Origin: Anaerotignum sp.
GTDB taxonomy: Bacteria > Bacillota > Clostridia > Lachnospirales > Anaerotignaceae
Assembly (NCBI GenBank): GCA_017442465.1
Contig: JAFRZQ010000150.1
Coordinates: 1 to 8,817 of the forward strand
Direction of reading: 5' to 3'
Length of the DNA: 8,817 bases
Shown: one piece after another, positions 1 through 6,940 of the stretch
How positions within the stretch are numbered: the first letter of the stretch is position 1
Layout of the letters: each line of letters starts with the position of its first letter
The notes under the pieces: generated by a model
What the model was told of the DNA's origin: nothing
Database searches by the model: none
What the model saw: the letters and a program-made list of their open reading frames with translations, nothing else
Made by a program: the position numbers and the translations under genes

Positions 1-453
1 AATCTGATGATCAAAGTGGAGGGTGATGTGGACTGCCAGAATAAGAGCAATTATATCGGCAACATGGATTCCGGAGAAAGTGATTATTTCGAAACCACCT
101 TCTCCCCCATCAATATTGGCGAAGTGCCTGTCAGCATCGTGATCACATACGAAGATCCCAGTGGGGAAACCATCGAGCAGCGCAGAGATCTTCTGCTGAA
201 TGTCATGGAACCCTTTATCCCTGAAGATATGGAGGGGGTGGAGGAAGATCCGCCCATGGACATGAAGAAAACTGCTGCAGGGGTTGGTATGCTGATCGTT
301 CTGGCAGTATTGCTGGTGCTTTTCGTGAAAAAACAGAAGGAACCTCCTAAAAGTACGGGAGAAAGTGTGAGCGACGCAGAAGAACTGGAAGATGAGATCG
401 ATGATTTCATCGACGAATATGAAGATAAGGACGAAGAGGGGATGCCCTTATGA
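1..453 (+). CDS. C-terminal part of a membrane-anchored extracellular-domain protein (CARDB/NEW3-like), 5' end outside window
   Basis: The reading frame is open from the first base, and the first ATG (position 7) has no ribosome binding site, so this is most likely the tail of a longer gene. The visible part starts with a beta-rich segment that includes 'INIGEVPVSIVITYEDPSG', in the style of CARDB/NEW3 (COG1361-like) surface domains. A proline- and acid-rich linker follows. A single hydrophobic helix is encoded by about 274-327 and is flanked by lysines (KKQK after it). The end is a very acidic tail containing EELEDEIDDFIDEYEDKDEE. This suggests an outside domain, one membrane pass and a cytoplasmic acidic tail. 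The gene overlaps the ABC permease by 4 bases (ATGA), so the two are probably translationally coupled. From family knowledge, such proteins often accompany MacB-type ABC exporters; the ATPase gene would then lie upstream. The exact function is unknown. Confidence 0.75.
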   Translation, partial: NLMIKVEGDVDCQNKSNYIGNMDSGESDYFETTFSPINIGEVPVSIVITYEDPSGETIEQRRDLLLNVMEPFIPEDMEGVEEDPPMDMKKTAAGVGMLIVLAVLLVLFVKKQKEPPKSTGESVSDAEELEDEIDDFIDEYEDKDEEGMPL

Positions 454-1757
454 ATAAAAAAGACATGATCGATATGGCCCTTCGGAATCTATGGAAAAGA
501 AAGGTTCGAACGGTACTGACAGTTCTGGGCGTGGTCATTGGTACGGCTTCTATCGTTGTTATGGTTTCCATCGGTATCGGTATGAATAAAGGCTTTGCAG
601 AACAGCTGGAAAGCTGGGGCAGTCTGCAGGTCATCAATGTTTATCCCGGCGGCGGGATGGTGTATGATGAGGCTACGGGCAATATGAAGCAAGAGACCAA
701 GGAGGCAGAACTGAATGCCAAAGCGGTGGAAAGTTTCAAAGAGATGGAGCATGTGGAGGCGGCTTCTCCTGTCATCAATGAATATCTGTACTTTGCAGCA
801 GGAAAATATGTGGCGGAAGCCAGTGCCATCGGCATTGAGCCGGGGGCCATGGAGGCTTTGGGCTACAAGGTAGAAGAAGGACGTGCTCTGACAGACGGCG
901 ACACAAAAAGTCTTGTTTTTGGCGGCGGTGTGGAATTTTTTGACCCGAAACTCAGTTGGGAAATGCGCTATACAACGGAGCCTCCGGCGGTGGATGTCCT
1001 GAATGAAAAAATCAGCGTGTCCTATGACTGGAATTATGGCACACGAAATGCGGATAAAAGCATCAAAGCCATCAAAATGGATGCGGTAGGCAAAACGTCT
1101 GCCGACGGCAACAGTTCCTGGTCTGTATTCATGCCGATCAAGGAGCTGGAAAAAATACAGAAAGCAAGACAGGAATGGGAAGAAAAGCAATATGGCAGTA
1201 ATTCTTCCCGCAGCCAATCAAAAGAGTATAATGAAGTGCTGGTAAAGGTAGATGAAATGGACAATGTACAGGATGTGCAGCAGCAGATCAAGGATATGGG
1301 ATTCCGCGCATCCAGCCTGACAGATCAACTGGAATCCATGCAGGAGACCACAAAAATGCTGCGGCTGGTTTTAGGTGCAATCGGTGCCATCTCCATGCTG
1401 GTAGCTGCCATCAGTATCACCAATACCATGGTCATGTCCATCTATGAACGAACGAAGGAGATCGGGATCATGAAGGTGATCGGTGCATCCCTGAAGGATA
1501 TCCGCGGGCTGTTTCTGGCAGAAGCGGCATTCATTGGTTTCGCCGGCGGTGTCATTGGCATTATGCTAAGTTATCTGCTTTCGTTCATCGTCAATATGGT
1601 GGCTTCGGGACAAGGCAGTACCATGCAGTCGTCTATTCCCGTCTGGCTGGCTCTGGGAGCGATTGCTTTTGCTACCGGTGTTGGTATTGTGGCGGGGTAT
1701 GTGCCTGCGAACCGTGCCATGAAATTAAGTGCACTGACAGCCATCAAAACAGAATAA
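450..1757 (+). CDS. ABC transporter permease, MacB/FtsX family
   Basis: This 435-residue protein has the classic MacB/FtsX permease layout. A short cytoplasmic N-terminus (ALRNLWKRKVRTVLTVLGVVIG) leads into a first membrane helix at about residues 20-43. A large extracellular periplasmic-core-type domain (MacB_PCD) spans about 45-295. Three C-terminal helices lie at about 303-328, 355-383 and 397-420. The signature 'YERTKEIGIMKVIGAS' follows the second helix; it is the conserved cytoplasmic loop that contacts the ATPase. The protein ends with the typical 'PANRAMKLSALTAIK' motif. The start is supported by a GAAGAGGGG ribosome binding site 8 bases upstream and by the ATGA overlap with the preceding gene. 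Such permeases work with a separate ATPase, probably encoded upstream of the window, in mechanotransmission-type export or envelope processes. The substrate cannot be told from sequence. Confidence 0.93.
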   Translation: MNKKDMIDMALRNLWKRKVRTVLTVLGVVIGTASIVVMVSIGIGMNKGFAEQLESWGSLQVINVYPGGGMVYDEATGNMKQETKEAELNAKAVESFKEMEHVEAASPVINEYLYFAAGKYVAEASAIGIEPGAMEALGYKVEEGRALTDGDTKSLVFGGGVEFFDPKLSWEMRYTTEPPAVDVLNEKISVSYDWNYGTRNADKSIKAIKMDAVGKTSADGNSSWSVFMPIKELEKIQKARQEWEEKQYGSNSSRSQSKEYNEVLVKVDEMDNVQDVQQQIKDMGFRASSLTDQLESMQETTKMLRLVLGAIGAISMLVAAISITNTMVMSIYERTKEIGIMKVIGASLKDIRGLFLAEAAFIGFAGGVIGIMLSYLLSFIVNMVASGQGSTMQSSIPVWLALGAIAFATGVGIVAGYVPANRAMKLSALTAIKTE

Positions 1758-1770
1758 TGCTGCATAATAT

Positions 1771-1808
1771 AAGAAAGATGCCCTGTTTTTCAGGGTATCT
1801 TTCTTTAT
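1771..1808 (+). terminator. Hairpin terminator after the ABC permease gene
   Basis: A 15-bp inverted repeat (1771-1785 with 1791-1805) has one G-T wobble and a TTTTT loop. It starts 13 bases after the permease stop codon. The 3' arm is itself T-rich (ATCTTTCTTTAT), so it can act as a Rho-independent terminator, although there is no long separate T run after the stem. Confidence 0.75.
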
Positions 1809-1919
1809 GGGAAAGAATAAAGGAGGATCATTTTTGGGAGAATGAGAATGGAGAAGGCGGCGAAACAACCCGGCGGGATATTTTTTGACCAGATGGGTAA
1901 GAATCTTTCTGGAAATCCC

Positions 1920-1948
1920 TTGAAAAAGAATGTGAAAAGAGATATACT
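1920..1948 (+). promoter_or_regulatory. Sigma-A type promoter for the Nudix/small membrane protein pair
   Basis: A TTGAAA -35 box (1920-1925) and a TATACT -10 box (1943-1948) are separated by 17 bases. The -10 box lies about 42 bases before the Nudix start codon. The preceding terminator makes an independent promoter expected here. The rest of the 1806-1919 gap shows an isolated AAAGGAGG at 1819-1826 but no convincing gene. Confidence 0.7.
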
Positions 1949-1990
1949 AATGTAGAATGTAAAAAAACTTAAGAAGGCGGAGGGAAAACG

Positions 1991-2455
1991 ATGATAGAAG
2001 CAGTAAGCTGCGGCGGCATCGTGATATACAAGTGGAAGATCCTTCTGCTGTATAAAAACCAGAACGGCAGATATATGGGCTGGGTCCTTCCCAAAGGAAC
2101 GGTAGAAGAAGGCGAGACCTATCGGCAGACTGCACTGCGTGAAGTAAAGGAAGAATCAGGTGCCAATGGTGAGATCATCAAGTATATTGGAAAAACCCAG
2201 TATACCTTCAAAGGCAGCGAAGATACTGTCAGCAAAACGGTACACTGGTATCTGATGAGTGCAAATTCCTTTTACTGCAAGCCGCAGAGCGAAGAATTCT
2301 TCGCGGATGCCGGCTTCTATAAATTCCATGAGGCATATCATCTGCTGAAGTTCAACGATGAACGTCAGATATTAAAGAAGGCATACTATGAATATAGTGA
2401 AATGCGCAAGAACAAAGAATTCTTGAGAAAAAAATTCGGTGAAAGCAAATCATAA
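1991..2455 (+). CDS. Nudix (MutT-type) hydrolase
   Basis: This 154-residue protein carries a complete Nudix box at residues 36-58, matching G-x5-E-x7-R-E-U-x-E-E-x-G-U: G36, E42, R50, E51, E54, E55 and G57. The final U position is alanine (A58), smaller than the usual I/L/V. The preceding 'GWVLPKG' is typical of the diadenosine-polyphosphate/MutT-like branch. From family knowledge, the box binds Mg2+ and cleaves nucleoside diphosphates linked to another group. Candidate substrates include Ap4A, oxidised or non-canonical dNTPs, or capped RNA 5' ends; the sequence does not decide between them. A basic, helix-prone tail (about 117-154) extends past the fold. A GGAGGG ribosome binding site lies 6 bases before the ATG. 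The gene shares a transcript with the small membrane protein 24 bases downstream. Confidence 0.92.
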   Translation: MIEAVSCGGIVIYKWKILLLYKNQNGRYMGWVLPKGTVEEGETYRQTALREVKEESGANGEIIKYIGKTQYTFKGSEDTVSKTVHWYLMSANSFYCKPQSEEFFADAGFYKFHEAYHLLKFNDERQILKKAYYEYSEMRKNKEFLRKKFGESKS

Positions 2456-2479
2456 AAAGCAAAAAGGAGAGATGCGATT

Positions 2480-2776
2480 ATGAAAAAATATTTTGAAGCA
2501 GCGAATTTTGATGGTCTGAAAGACAGAATCATTATCCTGAAAGACGGTGAAGACAAAAAAACTCTGTTTGCTGTGATCGCTCTGGTGGCTGCAGTGCTGA
2601 TCGCTGTTACAGTGGGCGTTGTTTACCTGCTGAAGACAAAAATGGATGATGAATATGAAGAAGATTGGGACTACGACTGGGATGATCTGGAAGAAGAGTT
2701 CTGCGAAGACGATGAATGCGAATGCTGCTGCACAGACAGCGATGTGGATGATTCCGTAAAAGTGGAACAGGCTTGA
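2480..2776 (+). CDS. Small single-pass membrane protein with acidic, cysteine-containing tail
   Basis: This 98-residue hypothetical protein has three parts. A lysine-containing N-terminal segment (1-28, with 'FDGLKDRI' and 'KDGEDKKTLF') comes first. One strong membrane helix follows at about 29-51. The third part is an extremely acidic tail: 18 of the 26 residues at 56-81 are D or E, interspersed with aromatic residues, and cysteines lie at 75, 80 and 82-84 (CECCC). The charge pattern suggests N-terminus inside and tail outside, but this is inference. The tail could bind divalent metal or lie against the cell wall; no known domain is recognised. An AAGGAGA ribosome binding site lies 9 bases upstream. 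It appears to be co-transcribed with the Nudix gene, which does not itself suggest a function. A strong terminator follows directly. Confidence 0.8.
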   Translation: MKKYFEAANFDGLKDRIIILKDGEDKKTLFAVIALVAAVLIAVTVGVVYLLKTKMDDEYEEDWDYDWDDLEEEFCEDDECECCCTDSDVDDSVKVEQA

Positions 2777-2790
2777 TTTTCTAACTGAGT

Positions 2791-2833
2791 AAAAAGAGAG
2801 AGGGTGGGCAAAACCTGCCGGCCCTCTTTTTTT
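2791..2833 (+). terminator. Rho-independent terminator before cggR
   Basis: An A/G-rich arm (AAAAAGAGAGAGGG) pairs through GAGGG with CCCTC. An inner GGC/GCC stem surrounds an AAAACCT loop, and a run of seven T's follows. The T run can also pair with the upstream A/G run, which lengthens the stem. It ends the Nudix/membrane-protein unit and lies only 7 bases before the first operator repeat of the glycolytic operon. Confidence 0.88.
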
Positions 2834-2840
2834 ATGCATA

Positions 2841-2870
2841 GTGGGACAAAATTGATTTTGCGGGACAAAA
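2841..2870 (+). promoter_or_regulatory. Candidate CggR operator (two direct repeats) upstream of cggR
   Basis: The 9-mer GGGACAAAA occurs twice, at 2843-2851 and 2862-2870, with a repeat period of 19 bases. Both copies are preceded by G(T/C). The known Bacillus subtilis CggR operator is a tandem of CGGGAC half-sites about 20 bases apart, so the spacing and core agree, although the TGTC second half of each site is not kept. The site lies 26 bases before the cggR start, which suggests autoregulation. No good -35/-10 pair was found here; TTGATT (2852-2857) between the repeats is the best -35 candidate. Confidence 0.65.
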
Positions 2871-2895
2871 GATAGCCAAATAAGGTGAGTGATAA

Positions 2896-3927
2896 ATGAT
2901 GGAACATACATTACAGCTGGTGAAAAAAATAGCACCGGACCTGACAGAAGAATTGATCAAACGGTATCGTGTGCTGAAAACGATACGGTTGCTGCAGCCC
3001 TGCGGACGCCGTCTGGTGGTGATTTCCCTTGGAATGACAGAAAGAACGGTACGCAGTGAAATTGAACGTCTCAGTGCTCAGAATCTGGTTCATGTTTCCA
3101 AGATCGGCATGAGCCTGACAGAAGATGGTATGGAAGTGCTGGAAGGGCTGGAAAGCATTTTCTCTGCACTGACAGGTCTTTCTGTTCTGGAGGAAAAACT
3201 GGCAGAAACTCTTGGTGCACAGAAAGTATATGTGGCACAGGGAGACAGCGTCGACAGTGAGCGGGCCCAGAAGGAAATGGGTCAGCTGGCAGCCAGAGTG
3301 CTGTTTGAAAATACAGAGGCCGACCTCAGGATCGCTATTGCCGGTGGTTCTGCCATGGCAGATCTGGTAGAAGCCATTCCGGAAGGGTTGGAGCAGAAAG
3401 CAAAAATGGTCGTACCTGCCCGTGGCAGCATTGGCCGTCGACTGGAGCTGCAGGCGGATACTCTGGCAGCAAGGCTGGCAGAAAAATTGCAGGCGGATTA
3501 TCGTCTGCTGCATCTGCCGGATAATCTGAGCCCCCGTGTTCTGGAAGAAATGCGGAAGGATCCGGATATTGCCGACACCATTGAAGAAATGGAACAGGCG
3601 GATATCCTGCTGCTGGGCGTGGGCAATGCTCTGGAAATGGCGGAAAAACGCCATCTGGATGCATATATACGCAAGGAACTGGCAGAAAAAAACGCTGTTG
3701 CGGAAGCCTGCGGGTATTACTTTGATGGCAAGGGCAAGGTGGTTTATGAAACACGCTCTATTGGTATTGATTTCAATGAGATCGATCAGATGGACTGTAT
3801 CATAGTAGTTGCCGGAGGCAGGAAAAAAGCAGAAAGCTTGCTTGCAGTCAGCCACAGCATTCCCAACGGTATTTTTGTGACCGATGAAGAGGCTGCTATG
3901 GAGATCTTGAGACTTGCAGGAAAGTGA
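2896..3927 (+). CDS. cggR: CggR-type central glycolytic gene repressor (SorC/DeoR sugar-binding family)
   Basis: The length of 343 residues is close to B. subtilis CggR (about 340). The N-terminal winged helix-turn-helix (about 20-80) includes 'LGMTERTVRSEIERLSAQNLV' and 'MSLTEDG'. The C-terminal sugar-binding domain (about 90-340) carries the family's phosphate-binding loop region 'IAGGSAMADLVEAI', the 'PARGSIG' segment, 'GVGNALEMAEKR' and a late 'VAGGRKKAESLLAV'. From the characterised homologue, fructose-1,6-bisphosphate relieves repression of the lower glycolytic genes. Here the gene is followed by pgk, not gap, with a matching operator-like palindrome in between, and another operator-like site lies before cggR. 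The start follows an AAGGTGAG ribosome binding site 6 bases upstream; the adjacent ATG at 2899 is an equal alternative. Confidence 0.9.
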   Translation: MMEHTLQLVKKIAPDLTEELIKRYRVLKTIRLLQPCGRRLVVISLGMTERTVRSEIERLSAQNLVHVSKIGMSLTEDGMEVLEGLESIFSALTGLSVLEEKLAETLGAQKVYVAQGDSVDSERAQKEMGQLAARVLFENTEADLRIAIAGGSAMADLVEAIPEGLEQKAKMVVPARGSIGRRLELQADTLAARLAEKLQADYRLLHLPDNLSPRVLEEMRKDPDIADTIEEMEQADILLLGVGNALEMAEKRHLDAYIRKELAEKNAVAEACGYYFDGKGKVVYETRSIGIDFNEIDQMDCIIVVAGGRKKAESLLAVSHSIPNGIFVTDEEAAMEILRLAGK

Positions 3928-3942
3928 TTCTTATCGTATAAT
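3914..3942 (+). promoter_or_regulatory. Promoter for pgk and downstream genes, -35 box inside the 3' end of cggR
   Basis: TTGCAG (3914-3919) and a perfect TATAAT (3937-3942) are 17 bases apart. Transcription would begin near 3949, just before the CggR-like palindrome at 3951-3967. A second TATAAT at 3989-3994 and a TATACT at 3980-3985 lack good -35 boxes at the right distance, so they are weaker alternatives. Confidence 0.6.
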
Positions 3943-3950
3943 TATTTTGA

Positions 3951-3967
3951 GGGACGTTTTATGTCCC
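3951..3967 (+). promoter_or_regulatory. Candidate CggR operator palindrome upstream of pgk
   Basis: GGGAC-GTTTTAT-GTCCC is a perfect 5-bp inverted repeat, and it also fits the B. subtilis half-operator pattern GGGAC-N6-TGTC exactly. Read on the other strand its half-site is GGGACATAAAA, close to the GGGACAAAA repeats before cggR. Its place just after the predicted start point would let a bound repressor block the elongating polymerase, as is known for CggR in Bacillus. Confidence 0.68.
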
Positions 3968-4056
3968 AAATAAACAGCATATACTATTTATAATAAAGGT
4001 AGTTTTTGGGAACGATAGGATATATGGCAATGGCCAAACAGAAAGGAGAAATACGG

Positions 4057-5250
4057 ATGCTGAACAAGAAAACAGTTGACGATTTACAGGTAAAAGGAAA
4101 ACGCGTGCTGGTAAGATGTGACTTTAACGTGCCTCTGCAGGATGGCGTGATCACAGATGAAAACAGAATCACAGCAGCTTTGCCTACGATCAAGAAACTG
4201 ATCGCTGACGGCGGCAAAGTGATCCTGTGCTCTCACATGGGCAAACCTAAGGGCGAAGCAAAACCCGAACTTTCTCTGGCTCCTGTGGCAAAGAGACTTT
4301 CTGAACTGCTGGAAAAAGAAGTTGTTTTTGCGAAAGATGATAACGTTGTTGGTGAAAATGCAAAAGCAGCAGTTGCAGCCATGAAGGACGGCGATGTGGT
4401 CCTGTTGGAAAACACACGCTATAGAAAAGAAGAAACAAAGAATGAAGAAAACTACAGCAAGGAACTGGCTTCTTTAGCTGACGTATTTGTGAATGACGCT
4501 TTTGGCACAAGCCACAGAGCCCACTGTTCCACAGTAGGTGTAACAGAATTCGTGGAAGAATCTGCAGTTGGCTATCTGATGGAAAAAGAAATCGAATTTC
4601 TGGGCAATGCCGTAAATAACCCTGAAAGACCCTTCGTTGCAATTCTGGGTGGCTCCAAGGTTTCTGATAAGATCAATGTCATCAATAACCTGCTGGAAAA
4701 AGTGGATACACTGATCATCGGCGGCGGCATGGCTTATACATTTGCAGTTGCAAAAGGCGGCAAAGTCGGCAACTCCCTGCTGGAAGAAGATAAAGTGCCT
4801 TATGCACTGGATATGATGAAAAAAGCGGAAGAAAAAGGTGTGAAATTCCTGACACCCGTGGATACAGTGATCACACAGGAATTCAAGAATGATACACCTT
4901 TCAAAACAGTGCCTACAGGGGAGATCCCCGATGGCTGGGAAGGTCTGGATATCGGTGAAGAAACAAGAAAACAGTTTGCAGAAGCCATCAAAGGCGCAAA
5001 AACAGTTGTATGGAACGGCCCTATGGGCGTTTTCGAATTCGAAAACTTTGCAAAAGGCACAAAAGCAGTGGCAGAAGCTATGGCTGAAATCGATGCAACG
5101 ACTATTATCGGCGGTGGCGACTCTGCAGCAGCAGTAAATCAGCTGGGCTTTGGCGATAAGATGACACATATCTCCACAGGCGGCGGTGCATCTCTGGAAT
5201 TCCTGGAAGGCAAGGAACTGCCCGGTGTAGTTGCGGTGGATGATAAATAA
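4057..5250 (+). CDS. pgk: Phosphoglycerate kinase
   Basis: This cytoplasmic enzyme interconverts 1,3-bisphosphoglycerate + ADP and 3-phosphoglycerate + ATP. The 397-residue length is standard. Visible motifs are the N-terminal signature '[12 protein letters not shown]' (16-27; D22 and N24 bind substrate), 'SHMGKPKG' (59-66), 'LLENTRY' (116-122), '[13 protein letters not shown]' (150-162), '[10 protein letters not shown]' (197-206), the nucleotide-site 'WNGPMGVFE' (319-327), 'GGGDSAAAV' (352-360) and '[19 protein letters not shown]' (373-391). The start was placed at the ATG 9 bases after an AAAGGAG site, because a TTG-initiated extension to 4006 would add 17 residues absent from the family and lacks its own ribosome binding site. 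It follows cggR by 129 bases with a promoter and operator-like palindrome between; gap is absent. No terminator is seen before the next gene. Confidence 0.98.
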   Translation: MLNKKTVDDLQVKGKRVLVRCDFNVPLQDGVITDENRITAALPTIKKLIADGGKVILCSHMGKPKGEAKPELSLAPVAKRLSELLEKEVVFAKDDNVVGENAKAAVAAMKDGDVVLLENTRYRKEETKNEENYSKELASLADVFVNDAFGTSHRAHCSTVGVTEFVEESAVGYLMEKEIEFLGNAVNNPERPFVAILGGSKVSDKINVINNLLEKVDTLIIGGGMAYTFAVAKGGKVGNSLLEEDKVPYALDMMKKAEEKGVKFLTPVDTVITQEFKNDTPFKTVPTGEIPDGWEGLDIGEETRKQFAEAIKGAKTVVWNGPMGVFEFENFAKGTKAVAEAMAEIDATTIIGGGDSAAAVNQLGFGDKMTHISTGGGASLEFLEGKELPGVVAVDDK

Positions 5251-5276
5251 GAAACAAAAGAAAAGAGTAGAAAATC

Positions 5277-6185
5277 ATGGGGAGAAGGAAAACAGTGGCG
5301 GCTGTGCTTACTCTGGTTTTTTCCCTCTTTTCGCTATCTGCTGCTTATGGGGCAGAGGCAAAAGGGGGGATGGCACAGTTCCCTTATGTAAGCATTGAAA
5401 AAACAGCCGTAGATCCGGAAGCCCTGCGGGGGGAATATATAGCTGTGCTGATGTATCACCATTTTGCAGATCGTGATATGGGCAGCGGAAACGGAATGGT
5501 AACTTCGGTGAAGGAACTGGAAGAGCATCTGCGGTATTTTAAATCTCAGGGCTATCAGATCATCACACTGGAGAAACTTGATAGCCTTCTGAGGAGGGTA
5601 GAGTATGATTATACTCTGCATGGATCTGGCCTTGGTCTCAAAGAGAAATATTTGTGCATTACGATGGATGATGGATATTACAGTAATTATGAACTGGCAT
5701 ATCCTCTGTTCAAAAAATATCGCACACCGGCATCGGTGTTTGCCATCACAGATTTTATCACGGAGCAGACAGGACTGAAAAAATTCACATGGAAACAGGC
5801 GCAGGAGATGGATGAATCGGGATGGCTGAAAGTATACAGCCATTCTGCAGACCACATACCTGTGGAAGAAGGGCAGGAGGAAGTATTCCTTGCCTGTATG
5901 CAGAAAAGCGAACTTACTCTGGAAGAAAATCTGAAGAAAGCGCATGTGAAGGCCATGGCCTATCCCAATGGGCATTATACAGCGGAAGCACAACAACTGC
6001 TGGCTGAGGATGGCTATGTAATGCAGTTCACCATCGAAAAGGGTGTTATTACAAGAGAAACGCAAAGAAATGCAATTCCCCGCCTTACGGTAGAATCCGG
6101 TATGGATGGTCGTGATGTGGTACGAATGATAGAACTGGCTGCAGAGAAAGCCTTTGCAGCGGAAAGAGAAGGTAATGAAACATGA
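5277..6185 (+). CDS. Secreted polysaccharide deacetylase (NodB/CE4 family)
   Basis: This 302-residue protein begins with a signal peptide (MGRRK, then a hydrophobic run to about residue 22, likely cleaved between 23 and 28). The PgaB/YxkH-like 'VLMYHHF' (57-63) precedes the NodB domain. Motif 1 is 'TMDDG' (129-133; D131 and D132, catalytic base and metal ligand). Motif 2 is 'HSADH' (H189 and H193, metal ligands). Motif 3 is 'AYPNG' (228-232). All metal-binding residues are kept, so an active metal-dependent deacetylase acting on N- or O-acetyl groups of an envelope glycan is expected; the substrate is unknown. It lies 26 bases after pgk and overlaps tpiA by 4 bases. The ribosome binding site is weak (AAAAGAG), which suggests low output. 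A GTG at 5295 has a better upstream match but would remove the charged start of the signal peptide. Confidence 0.92.
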   Translation: MGRRKTVAAVLTLVFSLFSLSAAYGAEAKGGMAQFPYVSIEKTAVDPEALRGEYIAVLMYHHFADRDMGSGNGMVTSVKELEEHLRYFKSQGYQIITLEKLDSLLRRVEYDYTLHGSGLGLKEKYLCITMDDGYYSNYELAYPLFKKYRTPASVFAITDFITEQTGLKKFTWKQAQEMDESGWLKVYSHSADHIPVEEGQEEVFLACMQKSELTLEENLKKAHVKAMAYPNGHYTAEAQQLLAEDGYVMQFTIEKGVITRETQRNAIPRLTVESGMDGRDVVRMIELAAEKAFAAEREGNET

Positions 6186-6931
6186 GAAAAATGATTATTG
6201 CAGGCAACTGGAAAATGAACAAAACGCCTCAGGAAGCTGCAGAATTCTGTAAGCTGATGAAAGATAAGGTTGCTTCTGATAAGGCGGAAGTGGTATTTTG
6301 TGTACCTTTCGTAGATCTGTACCCTGTTCTGGAAGAACTGAAGGGCACAGGCATCGGCGTTGGTGCAGAAAATATGCACTTTGAAGACAGCGGGGCTTAC
6401 ACAGGTGAAGTATCCGCACCTATGCTGAAGGAAATGGGCGTAGGCTATGTGGTTCTGGGCCATTCCGAACGCCGTCAGTATTTCGGTGAGACCGACGAAA
6501 TGGTAAATAAAAAAGTGAAAAAAGCACTGGAAGCAGGCATTGTGCCCATCATGTGCTGCGGCGAAACATTGGAACAGCGTGAAGCAGGCATCACCATCGA
6601 ATGGGTACGCATCCAGATCAAATGCGGACTGGCAGGCGTTTCTGCGGAAGATGTGAAGAAGGTAGTCGTTGCTTATGAACCCATCTGGGCCATCGGCACA
6701 GGCAAAACAGCCACATCTGAACAGGCGCAGGAAGTATGCCATGCTATCCGTGAAGTGCTGGCGGAAGTATACGGCAAGGAAGTTGCTGATGAAGTACGTA
6801 TCCAGTACGGCGGCAGTGTCAATGCGAAAAATGCCGCAGAACTGTTCGCGATGGAAGACATCGACGGCGGTCTGGTTGGCGGTGCCAGCCTGAAGGAAGA
6901 ATTCACTTCTATCGTACACTTTGAAAAATAA
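6182..6931 (+). CDS. tpiA: Triosephosphate isomerase
   Basis: This cytoplasmic enzyme interconverts dihydroxyacetone phosphate and glyceraldehyde-3-phosphate. The 249 residues form a single TIM barrel with all key sites: 'AGNWKMN' (7-13; N9 and K11), electrophile H94 in 'VLGHSERR', base E166 in '[15 protein letters not shown]' with the flexible loop 6, and phosphate-binding 'YGGSV' (209-213) and 'GGLVGGASL' (229-237). The start codon overlaps the stop of the deacetylase gene (ATGA), with AGAGAAGG 9 bases upstream inside that gene, so its translation may be partly coupled to the deacetylase reading frame. It is followed by a hairpin-rich repeat and then gpmI. Confidence 0.98.
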   Translation: MRKMIIAGNWKMNKTPQEAAEFCKLMKDKVASDKAEVVFCVPFVDLYPVLEELKGTGIGVGAENMHFEDSGAYTGEVSAPMLKEMGVGYVVLGHSERRQYFGETDEMVNKKVKKALEAGIVPIMCCGETLEQREAGITIEWVRIQIKCGLAGVSAEDVKKVVVAYEPIWAIGTGKTATSEQAQEVCHAIREVLAEVYGKEVADEVRIQYGGSVNAKNAAELFAMEDIDGGLVGGASLKEEFTSIVHFEK

Positions 6932-6940
6932 GGTGTTCTC

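Noticed and set aside
2911..3855. Open frame of about 314 codons on the - strand opposite cggR
   Set aside because: It is fully antisense to cggR, has low-complexity C/F/H/Q-rich composition, and shows no ribosome binding site or domain.
3980..3994. Additional -10 boxes (TATACT, TATAAT) before pgk as the main promoter
   Set aside because: No acceptable -35 box lies 16-18 bases upstream of either, unlike the TTGCAG-N17-TATAAT pair at 3914-3942.
4006..4056. TTG-initiated N-terminal extension of pgk
   Set aside because: The 17 extra residues are not part of the family, and the internal ATG at 4057 has an ideal AAAGGAG site and matches the usual N-terminus.
5295..5297. GTG as the start of the deacetylase
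   Set aside because: Its upstream GGGGAGAAGGA looks like a better ribosome binding site, but starting here would delete the positively charged n-region of the signal peptide, so the ATG at 5277 is preferred.
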